DNA of 64,000 nucleotides from Arcticibacter pallidicorallinus (lineage in GTDB: Bacteria; Bacteroidota; Bacteroidia; Sphingobacteriales; Sphingobacteriaceae), in assembly GCF_003002875.1 (NCBI RefSeq), contig NZ_PVTH01000003.1, positions 372,001-436,000 on the forward strand, written 5' to 3'. The position numbers and the translations under genes were made by a program. Position 1 is the first letter of the stretch, and each line of letters begins with the position of its first letter. The notes below the pieces were generated by a model that made no database searches, was not told the DNA's origin, and saw only the letters and a program-made list of their open reading frames with translations. Below are positions 28,272 to 36,126 of the stretch, piece by piece.

Positions 28272-28606
28272 CCGCCTTTCCTGCGTTTCTATGCAACCCG
28301 TAACAAACCCTTATTATCTCGTGATGAGTCCGACGTTAGGCTCCTCAGGTCGGACTTACCACAGGTTTATGTCGAGGGAAATTCGCCTTAATATAAAGGC
28401 GGAAGGAGTTGAGTATAGGGTTGCCCCAACGTTTTATGAGGCGGTGATATGCTTCAAGCGGAAGGTCTTTAGGTTCAGTCTTTGCTATGCTTGACTGCTT
28501 TTGAGCTACGGAATTTTAAAAAATCCATAAAATTTTGTCGATTTTGACTAAAAAATCGTCGCGCGTTTTCTGCCGCGCTACCTTGTTCTCTAAATCAAAC
28601 AAGGTT
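28272..28606. other. Non-coding stretch with five short inverted repeats upstream of the DUF6266-like gene
   Basis: No convincing gene here: an 84-codon frame overlaps the gltX terminator and looks spurious. Hairpins: AGTCCGAC/GTCGGACT at 28327-28356; CGCCTT/AAGGCG at 28383-28402 or so; and three in a row before the gene, CGATTTT/AAAATCG (28539-28558), GCGCG/CGCGC (28561-28578) and CCTTGTT/AACAAGG (28581-28604). The last ends 2 bp before the ATG at 28607, so it could fold over the translation start. Confidence 0.5.
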
Positions 28607-29590
28607 ATGGCAAAAGTAGACAAGAAAGGAATCGTGCGCGGGACAGCAGGTTCCGTTGTATATCGCGGCTACCGCGAAATGAACATCATCCAGGGGAAAC
28701 CCCGCAAATTCGAACAGACTAGTGCCAGCATCCAGGCCTCCACGGAGTTTGGGCTTTCCAGTACCACGGCGGCAGTGATCAGGCAGGCCTTTGAGCCGGC
28801 TTATGTGCACCGGGACGGCGAGGCGGTGAGCCGCAGCACACAGCTGGTGTACCGGGGTCTTCGCAATAGCTTACGCGGAAGCGTTGGTCAGCGCGACTTG
28901 CATGACGCGGACCTGGAAAGCCTCATCGGGATGGACTTCAATATGAAGAGCCGGCTGAGCGAAGTACTACAGGTCAGTCAGCGGGTGGAGCGGGATGAAG
29001 AGGGTCGCCTAAGCGTGTTCATGGGAGCTTTGAACGCCAAAACCGACCTGAAGGTACCGCTAAGCATCAGCAAAGCCGTCAGCAAGTACCGCCTCCGTTT
29101 CACTCTGATCGGCTTTAACTTCCGCAGGGAGTATTATGAATATCTGGAAGTGAAAGATGTGGAGTTTCGTTGGCAGGGAAAGCTGGAGGCCCGGGAGATC
29201 CGCTTTGAAACCCTGCCGGAAGCCGATCAGCTGCTGATGCTCAGCGTATCGCTTTTGGCTTATAGCGAAACCCGGATGGAAGAAGGCTATGTATTGCTCA
29301 ACAGCAAGGAGTTCAGTCCCTGTTCGATTATCGCTGCTTTCCATGCGGAAGAACCGGGAGAATACCCAGCGGGTCCTGTAAATATGAACCTCGACGCGGC
29401 GCAGCAAGTAAGAGGCGCATCCATTAATAACATGTGTTACGAGGGTAACCGGCTGCTGCGGGACCAGGAACGAAGGAAAGGAAGATTGCCGGCGAAGACG
29501 AGTGCCCAAACAAAGGGTTATAAAAAAGAGGAGCTAAATACCCAGGCGGCAATATTAAAGAAGCGGGTGTCGTTTTCATCCAGGTCCTAA
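28607..29590 (+). CDS. DUF6266-like protein of unknown function
   Basis: A 327-residue soluble protein starting 'MAKVDKKGIVRGTAGSVVYRGYREMNIIQGKP'. The N-terminus resembles the DUF6266 family, common and often multicopy in Bacteroidetes, but this copy seems longer than typical members. The rest is beta-strand rich, with a basic C-terminal tail (residues 290-327). No catalytic motif, signal peptide or membrane segment. An upstream frame (from 28535) is less likely than the ATG at 28607. It stands alone between two terminators, after a structured leader. Its codon choice looks GC-richer than its neighbours, suggesting possible transfer. Family call moderate. Confidence 0.6.
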   Translation: MAKVDKKGIVRGTAGSVVYRGYREMNIIQGKPRKFEQTSASIQASTEFGLSSTTAAVIRQAFEPAYVHRDGEAVSRSTQLVYRGLRNSLRGSVGQRDLHDADLESLIGMDFNMKSRLSEVLQVSQRVERDEEGRLSVFMGALNAKTDLKVPLSISKAVSKYRLRFTLIGFNFRREYYEYLEVKDVEFRWQGKLEAREIRFETLPEADQLLMLSVSLLAYSETRMEEGYVLLNSKEFSPCSIIAAFHAEEPGEYPAGPVNMNLDAAQQVRGASINNMCYEGNRLLRDQERRKGRLPAKTSAQTKGYKKEELNTQAAILKKRVSFSSRS

Positions 29591-29601
29591 AACATGCTGC
29601 C

Positions 29602-29640
29602 AAAAAAAAGACCCGGCCGGTACGTGCCAGGCTCAGGTCT
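29602..29640 (-). terminator. Terminator downstream of the aldose epimerase gene
   Basis: Read on the minus strand, AGACC (29640-29636) pairs with GGTCT (29613-29609), with an inner CC/GG pairing, followed by eight Ts. It separates the convergent DUF6266-like and epimerase genes. Confidence 0.65.
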
Positions 29641-29669
29641 CTCTTCTTAGTAAAATTTAGTGCTTGATA

Positions 29670-30530
29670 TCAAAAACAGGCAATGGATTGACTGACTGCC
29701 CAACTTTGCTGACCTTCCAGTTTGATTATACCTTCCTTGTTTTCCAGGTTCTGATCGTGATCAATGCTGTCAGGAATGCCACACCATGGTTCAATACAAA
29801 CGAACGGAGCGTCTTTAGCCGCCCATATTCCCATGTATGGGAAGCCTTCAAATGTATATGTTAAGCCATGCTCATTCTTGTTGTTAACAATAGAAATAGC
29901 TGTAGATTTAAGGTCTTTGAAGATGACTGCGTCATTGTAAAATAGCTCATGCTTAAGCTCGAGCTTCTGCTGGTTATCCAGATACCTGGATGGCGTAGTC
30001 AGATAGTTGCCGTTTAATCCCCATGAGTCAGCATTTTCAACCTCGCTGAAAACGAGTGCATGGTCTTCGTATCCTCCTTCTGTTAGCGGCACCTTAAAAG
30101 CAGGGTGAGAGCCGATGGAGAAATACATTGGCGACTGGGCAGGGTTGCTCACATGATATTCCAGGTGAACTGTGTTCGCTTCGAGAGTATATTTTAGCCT
30201 CAATTCAAAAGCGAACGGATAGCTTTTCAGCGTCTCTTCGTTGCTTTTCAATAAGAAAGTCGCTGTAGTAGCGGTACTGCTCTCCACTTCAAAGTCGGTG
30301 TCGCGGGCAAAACCATGCTTCTCCAGGTGATAGGTCTCACCGTTGTACGTGAATGAATCGTCAATTAGTCCGCCAACTATAGGGAACAGAACGGGGGCAT
30401 GTCTCGGCCAGAAAGCGGCATCGCCGTTCCAGAGGTATTCGATCTGCGTTTTTTTAGAAAAAACGCTTTGCAGCTCTGCTCCATGCGGATGAATATCCGC
30501 TTTGATATCATCGTTCTCGAGTGTTATCAT
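29670..30530 (-). CDS. Aldose 1-epimerase family protein (LacX-like)
   Basis: A 286-residue beta-sandwich protein of the galactose mutarotase superfamily. Seen: 'KADIHPHGAELQSVFSKKTQIEYLWNGDAAFWPRHAPVLFPIVGG', the active-site region 'FSIGSHPAFKVPLTEGG', and 'GIWAAKDAPFVCIEPWCGIPDS', whose glutamate is the likely general base (CIEPW). This layout is the LacX subgroup, of uncertain physiological substrate. No sugar-utilisation gene is nearby. It is divergent from the lipoprotein amidase. Confidence 0.9.
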   Translation of the reverse strand: MITLENDDIKADIHPHGAELQSVFSKKTQIEYLWNGDAAFWPRHAPVLFPIVGGLIDDSFTYNGETYHLEKHGFARDTDFEVESSTATTATFLLKSNEETLKSYPFAFELRLKYTLEANTVHLEYHVSNPAQSPMYFSIGSHPAFKVPLTEGGYEDHALVFSEVENADSWGLNGNYLTTPSRYLDNQQKLELKHELFYNDAVIFKDLKSTAISIVNNKNEHGLTYTFEGFPYMGIWAAKDAPFVCIEPWCGIPDSIDHDQNLENKEGIIKLEGQQSWAVSQSIACF

Positions 30531-30598
30531 GATATATAGTTATGTGAATATTTTATGTGTCCGGTAAAAATAGCGTATTTAGTATTTTAATCTGTGAA

Positions 30599-31417
30599 AT
30601 GAAGAAATATATCTTACCTGCGTTCCTGCTGTTTGCTGTTATCTACGCCGGCTGCTCATCCCACCCCTACTCCGCGACCAACCGGATTTATAAGAAGCAG
30701 GCGAAAGACCTGGCGAAATCACTTGAAGCGCTGCCACCCGTTGCAAATTACGGAGGAAAGGTTCCTGCCTATCAGGTCGGTACCGTTAACCTGAACCTGC
30801 GCAAGCCAAACTATGTGATTATCCATCATACAGCCCAAAAATCCTGTGAGCAGACGCTTAAAACGTTTACTTTGGAGAGAACTCAGGTTAGTGCCCATTA
30901 CGTGATATGCAAAGATGGAACCGTTCATCATATGCTGAACGATTACTTCAGAGCCTGGCATGCCGGCAACGGTAAATGGGGAAACAACACAGATATCAAT
31001 TCCTCTTCGATCGGGATCGAATTGGATAATAACGGATTTGAGGCATTTTCCGACAGCCAGATCGAGAGCTTACTCCAGTTGCTGGCCGTGTTGAAGAAGA
31101 ATTATAATATTCCGGTAGCAAATTTTATCGGGCACTCAGACATCGCTCCGGGAAGAAAAGTGGACCCTAATGCTAACTTTCCATGGCAGAGACTTTCTGA
31201 AGGAGGGTTCGGGCATTGGCCTGATGCTGTGCTTGATACAGTTCCTTCGCCCTTCAACAGTGTCCATGCACTGAGAATGATAGGTTACAATGTCAAGGAT
31301 TCGATAGCTGCTATAAAAGCCTTTAAGTTACATTTTATCCAGACAGACACCAGTCCGGTAATTACTCCGAAAGACAAAGCTGTCTTACAGAATCTCCTGA
31401 AGAAAATGGATTTATAG
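30599..31417 (+). CDS. N-acetylmuramoyl-L-alanine amidase, lipoprotein (Amidase_2)
   Basis: Zinc amidase that splits the MurNAc-L-Ala bond of peptidoglycan or muropeptides. I use the ATG at 30599, not the in-frame GTG at 30557, because it starts a clean lipoprotein signal, MKKYILPAFL..., with C19 as lipidated cysteine (YAGC). The 272-residue protein has 'VIIHHTAQKSC' (zinc histidine), 'VSAHYVICKDGTVHHMLNDYFRAWHAGNGKWGNNTDINSSSIGIELDN' and 'IGHSDIAPGRKVDPNANFPW', typical of AmpD/AmiD. A lipoprotein anchor suggests AmiD-like action on periplasmic muropeptides. Confidence 0.92.
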   Translation: MKKYILPAFLLFAVIYAGCSSHPYSATNRIYKKQAKDLAKSLEALPPVANYGGKVPAYQVGTVNLNLRKPNYVIIHHTAQKSCEQTLKTFTLERTQVSAHYVICKDGTVHHMLNDYFRAWHAGNGKWGNNTDINSSSIGIELDNNGFEAFSDSQIESLLQLLAVLKKNYNIPVANFIGHSDIAPGRKVDPNANFPWQRLSEGGFGHWPDAVLDTVPSPFNSVHALRMIGYNVKDSIAAIKAFKLHFIQTDTSPVITPKDKAVLQNLLKKMDL

Positions 31418-31476
31418 ACATATAGATTTTGTCTATATCACATTGATATTAACTATCGCGAATTGCGGAATTTTCA

Positions 31477-31507
31477 TTGCTTTCGTAAAAAATCACCCTT
31501 ATATTTG
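31477..31507 (+). promoter_or_regulatory. ahpC promoter
   Basis: TTG at 31477-31479 and TATATTTG at 31500-31507, spaced 20 bp, match the Bacteroidetes TTTG-N17-23-TAnnTTTG promoter. It lies 30 bp before the ahpC ATG. Confidence 0.65.
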
Positions 31508-31537
31508 CAATGTAAATAAATCTAAGGAAAAAAAATT

Positions 31538-32083
31538 ATGATTACAATAGGCCAAAAGTTTCCCTCTTTCGAGAAAAAAGCAGTAGTTAGCATTGAAAAA
31601 GGAAAGGAATTTGATACCATTACATCTGAATATCTTACAAATGACGATAACGTTTGGACTGTAATGTTCTGGTGGCCAAAGGATTTTACCTTTGTTTGTC
31701 CAACTGAAATTGCTGAGTTCAACAAGGCTTACGGTGAATTCCGTGACAGAGATGCACGTTTGATCGGAGCTTCAACTGATTCTGAGTTTGTTCACGTAGC
31801 ATGGAGAAACAATCACGATGATCTGCGCGATTTGAAATTCCCAATGCTTGCTGATACATCTAAGTCTCTTGCTGAAGATTTAGGTATCCTGGAGCCGACT
31901 GAGAAAGTTGCATACCGTGCTACCTTCATCATCGACCCACAAGGACTAGTTCGTTGGGTGTCTGTGAACGACTTGAACGTTGGTCGTAACGTAAAAGAAG
32001 TATTGCGTGTTCTTGATGGTCTTCAAACTGATGAGCTTTGTCCTTGTAACTGGGAAAAAGGTCAGGAAACTATCAGCGCATAG
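31538..32083 (+). CDS. ahpC: Alkyl hydroperoxide reductase subunit C (2-Cys peroxiredoxin, AhpD-dependent type)
   Basis: Reduces peroxides and peroxynitrite. The 181-residue protein has the peroxidatic cysteine C54 in 'DFTFVCPTEIAEF' and a C-terminal 'ELCPCNW' with C168 and C170. The three-cysteine layout matches Mycobacterium tuberculosis AhpC (C61, C174, C176), which is reduced by AhpD, not AhpF. An ahpD-like gene follows immediately, supporting that pairing. A strong intrinsic terminator sits between the two, so AhpD output may be lower. Confidence 0.94.
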   Translation: MITIGQKFPSFEKKAVVSIEKGKEFDTITSEYLTNDDNVWTVMFWWPKDFTFVCPTEIAEFNKAYGEFRDRDARLIGASTDSEFVHVAWRNNHDDLRDLKFPMLADTSKSLAEDLGILEPTEKVAYRATFIIDPQGLVRWVSVNDLNVGRNVKEVLRVLDGLQTDELCPCNWEKGQETISA

Positions 32084-32112
32084 TTCCATCCCGATTAGTT
32101 AATAACGTATAG

Positions 32113-32137
32113 ATCCCCGTTTTTACGGGGATTTTTT
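32113..32137 (+). terminator. Terminator between ahpC and ahpD
   Basis: Perfect 8-bp stem ATCCCCGT/ACGGGGAT around a tttt loop, followed by six Ts, 29 bp after the ahpC stop and 20 bp before the ahpD ATG. Confidence 0.9.
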
Positions 32138-32156
32138 ATAAAACATATTTTGTGTC

Positions 32157-32741
32157 ATGAGTGAAACTACAGAAGTAATAAAAGAATTGTTAGAGAGTTT
32201 ACAGTTAGATGGTGATTACCGCACTTCCAGTCTGGAATTACTTGAAAAAGGGGAGTCCCGTTACATCAGAGATCTGAAAGTCAATTTTGCGAGCACGCTC
32301 ACATCTGAGCACTTATCTGCAAAGGAGATAGGCTTGATAGGTGTATCAATCGCCGTTAATGCTAATAACAAGCCTTTAACAGACTTTTATACGCGTTTTG
32401 CTGAGCAGAATGAGGCTACTGCCGCAGAAATTGCTGAAGCCGCTGCCTGTGCGTCTTTACTGGCGTCAAATAACGTTTTTTATCGTTTCAGGCATTTCAC
32501 ACAAAAAGAGAAGTACACTCAGATTCCTGCACGTATCAGAATGCAGATCATGATGAAACCTATCACAGGTAAAGAATTTTTCGAATTAATCAGTCTTGCT
32601 GTTTCTGCAGTAAACGGCTGTGAGATGTGTGTGAATTCTCATGAAGATTCCCTGATTAAACTGGGTGCTAAAGAAGAAAGAATTTTTGATGCGGTACGTA
32701 TAGCTTCTCTGATAACAGCTACCAGTAAGGTGATTTATTAG
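32157..32741 (+). CDS. ahpD: AhpD-like alkylhydroperoxidase (carboxymuconolactone decarboxylase family)
   Basis: A 194-residue all-helical protein of the AhpD/CMD family. The catalytic motif is C155-x-x-C158...H162 ('GCEMCVNSHE'), with E143 in the position of the M. tuberculosis AhpD proton-relay glutamate (E118; spacing of 12 kept). This predicts disulfide shuttling to reduce AhpC. Its size and position after ahpC support the role. I saw no promoter of its own in the 73-bp gap, so expression probably comes by readthrough of the terminator. Confidence 0.93.
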   Translation: MSETTEVIKELLESLQLDGDYRTSSLELLEKGESRYIRDLKVNFASTLTSEHLSAKEIGLIGVSIAVNANNKPLTDFYTRFAEQNEATAAEIAEAAACASLLASNNVFYRFRHFTQKEKYTQIPARIRMQIMMKPITGKEFFELISLAVSAVNGCEMCVNSHEDSLIKLGAKEERIFDAVRIASLITATSKVIY

Positions 32742-33084
32742 TTTAGATTTCCATAAATTAATTACAAAAACATTTTCCATCGTGTTATTTGTAAAATAAA
32801 ATCGTTAATTTAGCTACAAGGTTAACCACTTCGAATCATTAGATTTCCCTTATTAGATAGGCTGAAGGATGAATCACCCTATCTTAGATTTGAAGGAAAA
32901 GGTTTTTAATTGTAATTAGGGAAGGCCGTCGTATGATATACTCATACGACGGTTTATTTTTTTAGGGTGGTCTGTACAGGTAAACCTGTCCCTTAATTCG
33001 TTTGTTTTAAATAATTTACCTTATTCGGAAACTGATTTACCCTGTTCTGCACGGTTTTTGTTATCTATCTTAAAAAAGAGAGAT
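32742..33084. other. Intergenic stretch containing the candidate structured RNA
   Basis: 343 bp without a gene. A candidate RNA with its own terminator fills 32845-32962. A small hairpin ACAGG/CCTGT lies at 32976-32989. A one-mismatch promoter element TAATTTAG is at 32806-32813. The rest is AT-rich leader of the small membrane protein. Confidence 0.5.
32845..32962 (+). ncRNA. Candidate structured RNA with intrinsic terminator
   Basis: Outer stem TTCCCTTATTA (32845-32855) with TAATTAGGGAA (32913-32923), 10 of 11 pairs, encloses an inner 7-bp hairpin AGATAGG/CCTATCT (32855-32861 with 32878-32884). A terminator follows at once: 11-bp perfect stem 32926-32936 with 32942-32952, loop tatac, then a T run to 32962. 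A weak promoter-like TAATTTAG is at 32806. It could be a small RNA, an ahpD 3' element, or a riboswitch-like leader of the small gene downstream. No RNA family recognised. Confidence 0.4.
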
Positions 33085-33264
33085 ATGCAACATAAGAATC
33101 AAGACAGCTCGACGGGTATATATTTTATACTGGCTATTATTTTTGGTGTGTTGACCGGATGGGTTTCTACGTCTTCAATTGTTTACGCACTGGTTGGAGC
33201 GATAGTGGGAATGCTGTTTGCCGGCCTTTTTGTTAACGTATTTGTTAAGGGAAAACATGACTAA
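33085..33264 (+). CDS. Small two-helix membrane protein, unknown
   Basis: 59 residues (start ATG at 33085, preceded by 'aaaaaagagag', a plausible ribosome site; an upstream TTG frame start is unlikely). A short polar N-terminus 'MQHKNQDSSTG' is followed by two hydrophobic helices with glycine-zipper-like spacing ('VGAIVGMLFAGLFV') and a basic end KGKHD. This looks like a small membrane protein of the YtxH or glycine-zipper type. It stands alone between the structured RNA and cphA, with no recognisable function. Confidence 0.7.
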   Translation: MQHKNQDSSTGIYFILAIIFGVLTGWVSTSSIVYALVGAIVGMLFAGLFVNVFVKGKHD

Positions 33265-33269
33265 CGAAA

Positions 33270-33299
33270 GAAGCGTCAGGATTTTTACCCTGACGCTTC
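33270..33299. repeat. Hairpin after the small membrane protein gene
   Basis: Perfect 11-bp stem GAAGCGTCAGG/CCTGACGCTTC (33270-33280 with 33289-33299), 8-nt loop. No T run follows on either strand, so it is not a canonical terminator. Confidence 0.6.
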
Positions 33300-33368
33300 A
33301 ACCTAAACCTTATCACAATTAAGCCAGTAAATGACTTGTTTATATAACGACTGGCATTGCCATTTGTT

Positions 33369-36005
33369 TTATGAGGATTTCTTCAATTCTATTTTTTTGT
33401 TGCTTTGATAGTGTTCGTTTACTTTTTGGTAAGCGTTTTCAACCGTATTGCTGATTATCGTAATTAATTCCCCGTCGCGTGGGTTGTCTATGATGAATTT
33501 CCAGACCTCCTCACTGTTTCGCAGAACGGTTACAGGCTTATCGGCATTCACCTCCCTTACTCCCTCTGTAAGTAGTTTGCTGATCTCCTCGCCAGTCCGC
33601 CCTCTGAGGTATCTCTCCTGACATATTACGATCTTGTCGAAAATTCCGGCGGCTATGCGACCCATTTTGCGTATATCATCATCGCGACGGTCACCCGTGC
33701 CGGATATGACACCCGTGCGAATAGAGGCCGGAGTGCTCAATATAAACGGTTTTATCCCCAGAAGGCCATCCGGGTTATGGGCGTAGTCAACCAGTATCTT
33801 ATAGGTTTGGAAATCGAACAGGTTCATTCTGCCGGGAGTGTGCTCGACAGAGGGAAGGAAGTTCTCCATAGCGGACCGGATGTCCGACACCTTAAATCCC
33901 CAGGAGTACGCTGCCAGACCTGCGGCCAATGCGTTTTGCACCATGAAAGTTACTGTGCCTCCATAAGTGATCGGTATGTTATCGACGCGTACGAGCGGAA
34001 TTTTCCAGCTTCCTTTTTTGATAGTGATAAAGCCCTTTTCTACAAAGGCAGCAGTTCCTCCTTTTCGACAATGGTCAGCAATCGCTTTGTTTTCTTCCGC
34101 GGTGCTGAAATAAGCCACATTGCAATGGTTCGTATTCTGACCAATCTTTAGACAGTGTTCGTCATCAGCATTTAAGATGGCCCAGCCGTCGGCCTTAACC
34201 GATTCGATCAATACGCTTTTTACACGCTGAAGGTCAGCCAGTGTATTGATGTCGGAAATGCCAAGATGATCTTCCTGTATATTGGTCAGAACAGCAATAT
34301 CGCAATTGTCGAATCCGAGACCTGCACGCAGGATCCCTCCTCTGGCCGTTTCCAGAACGGCGAATTCGACTGTAGGGTCTTGCAATACAAAAGCGGCACT
34401 CGCCGGACCGGTAGTATCACCTTCCTTCAGAAGTGAGTCATGTATATAGATTCCGTCGGAAGTGGTGTAGCCAACGCGGTATCCGTTATTCCTGATGATA
34501 TGCGAGATAAGCCGGGTAGTGGTTGTCTTGCCGTTTGTTCCGGTCACTGCGATAATGGGAATGCGCGAAGTTCTGCCTGCCGGGTAGAGCATATCCAGGA
34601 CAGGTGCAGCTACGTTTCGGGGTGTTCCTTCTGAGGGGGAAAGGTGCATTCTGAAACCGGGAGCCGCATTTACTTCGAGAACTACCCCTCCCGTATCTTT
34701 TAACGGCTCGGAAAGGTTAGCGGCCATGATGTCGATGCCACAGATATCGAGGCCAATGACTTTAGCGATGCGTTCACAGACGAAGACATTGAGCGGGTGA
34801 ACCAGATCTGTTACATCTACGGATGTCCCCCCGGTACTCAGATTTGCCGTTGATTTGAGGTAGACTACTTCGCCGTCATGGGGGATGGAGTCGAGTGTAT
34901 AGCCTGTTTTTTGTAAAAGAGATTCGGTGTCGTGGTCGACAACGATTTCAGTCAGCACATTCTCGTGTCCATATCCTCTTCTGGGGTCGCTGTTTTCTTT
35001 ATCAATCAAATGCCGGATATTGTTTATTCCGTCACCGATAACATGTGCGGGCTTTCTCATGGCGGCGGCGACCATTTTGTAGTCGATGACCAGGACCCTG
35101 AAGTCATGACCCTGAATGAAGCGTTCGGCAATAACTTTGGGAGAGATTTTCCGGGCATGTTCGAAGGCAGCTTCTGCGTCCGTCATGTTTTTCACGTTGA
35201 TGGTAGCCCCACGGCCGTGGTTCCCGTTGAGAGGTTTAAAAACCAGGGGGAACCCAAGCTCGGAGACTGCTCTTTCAAGTCCTTCTTTAGAACTTACGGT
35301 CATTCCCTGTGCTACGGGGATGGCCTGCTCGTTTAATATTCGTTTGGTCTCTTCCTTGTTGCACGCGATATCAACCGCGATATTGCTGGTGCGGTCGGTA
35401 ATCGTTGCACGTAATCGTATCTGGTTTCGGCCATGCCCAAGCTGTATCAGGGAGCCGGAATTCAAGCGGATGTAGGGGATATTGCGGGCGGTAGCTTCGT
35501 CAATGATAGAGCCTGTACTGGGTCCGAACCGGACATCGTCGCGCAGTTTGCGCATTTCCATAATGTCTTTTTCGAGATCGTAAGCTGTTCCTGCTATCAA
35601 CGCTTCGGCAATCCTGACAGCCGCCTTAGCCGCGTATACACCTACCTGTTCTTCCACATAAGAAAACACGACGTTATATACTCCGGGCGTATTGGTGCTT
35701 CTGGTGCGCCCAAATCCGGAAAACATGCCTGCCAGCGTTTGGATTTCGAGGGCGATATGTTCGATGATATGGCCCATCCACGTGCCATCTTTGACTCTTT
35801 CAAAGAAACCGCCTTTATGACCTTCGGAACAACGATGTTCATACAAACTGGGTATCATCTGTTCGATCCGCTCTCTGAAACCAGGGATGGTATTGCTTGG
35901 CCTTTGTTCAAGGTCCTGCAGATCCAGGCGCATCTGAATGAGCTTCTTTCTTTTGATTGACCATATATTCGGTCCTTTGAGCACCTGAATACGCTGTATT
36001 TCCAT
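33369..36005 (-). CDS. cphA: Cyanophycin synthetase
   Basis: Polymerises aspartate and arginine into cyanophycin, a non-ribosomal nitrogen storage polymer. The 878-residue protein has the CphA architecture: an N-terminal domain with 'SLYEHRCSEGHKGGFFERV', an ATP-grasp domain (about 215-470, 'GFPLVFKPLNGNHGRG' and 'VLEVNAAPGFRMHLSP'), and a Mur-ligase-like C-terminal domain with the ATP loop GTNGKTTT (489-496) and 'GRMNLFDFQTYKILVDYAHNPDG'. Cyanophycinase and an isoaspartyl peptidase lie divergently next to it. No glaring loss of function is visible. CphA1 against CphA2 (dipeptide-utilising, shorter) favours CphA1 by length. Confidence 0.95.
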   Translation of the reverse strand: MEIQRIQVLKGPNIWSIKRKKLIQMRLDLQDLEQRPSNTIPGFRERIEQMIPSLYEHRCSEGHKGGFFERVKDGTWMGHIIEHIALEIQTLAGMFSGFGRTRSTNTPGVYNVVFSYVEEQVGVYAAKAAVRIAEALIAGTAYDLEKDIMEMRKLRDDVRFGPSTGSIIDEATARNIPYIRLNSGSLIQLGHGRNQIRLRATITDRTSNIAVDIACNKEETKRILNEQAIPVAQGMTVSSKEGLERAVSELGFPLVFKPLNGNHGRGATINVKNMTDAEAAFEHARKISPKVIAERFIQGHDFRVLVIDYKMVAAAMRKPAHVIGDGINNIRHLIDKENSDPRRGYGHENVLTEIVVDHDTESLLQKTGYTLDSIPHDGEVVYLKSTANLSTGGTSVDVTDLVHPLNVFVCERIAKVIGLDICGIDIMAANLSEPLKDTGGVVLEVNAAPGFRMHLSPSEGTPRNVAAPVLDMLYPAGRTSRIPIIAVTGTNGKTTTTRLISHIIRNNGYRVGYTTSDGIYIHDSLLKEGDTTGPASAAFVLQDPTVEFAVLETARGGILRAGLGFDNCDIAVLTNIQEDHLGISDINTLADLQRVKSVLIESVKADGWAILNADDEHCLKIGQNTNHCNVAYFSTAEENKAIADHCRKGGTAAFVEKGFITIKKGSWKIPLVRVDNIPITYGGTVTFMVQNALAAGLAAYSWGFKVSDIRSAMENFLPSVEHTPGRMNLFDFQTYKILVDYAHNPDGLLGIKPFILSTPASIRTGVISGTGDRRDDDIRKMGRIAAGIFDKIVICQERYLRGRTGEEISKLLTEGVREVNADKPVTVLRNSEEVWKFIIDNPRDGELITIISNTVENAYQKVNEHYQSNKKIELKKSS

Positions 36006-36082
36006 CGTTAAGACAATTAAAATTTGTCATGTAACTCTTAAATGAACCTAAAGGTTTTTGACCGTTTAAAAAACTAAAAGCC

Positions 36083-36101
36083 TTAATATTTGATATATTA
36101 A
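36083..36101. promoter_or_regulatory. Palindrome in the cphA/cphB divergent gap
   Basis: TTAATATTTGATATATTAA has perfect 7-bp arms (TTAATAT/ATATTAA) around a 5-bp spacer, 26 bp before the cphB ATG. It could be an operator for both genes, but AT-rich palindromes occur by chance. Confidence 0.3.
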
Positions 36102-36126
36102 ATAATGTGCACTAAAACAATCAAGT

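Noticed and set aside
28240-28494. 84-codon frame after gltX
   Set aside because: It overlaps the gltX terminator, has no family resemblance and lies in the hairpin-rich gap; not supported as a gene.
29060-29509. 149-codon antisense frame under the DUF6266-like gene
   Set aside because: Composition shadow of the GC-rich sense gene with no family features.
35433-35960. 175-codon frame opposite cphA
   Set aside because: cphA is intact and well supported; this is a shadow frame.
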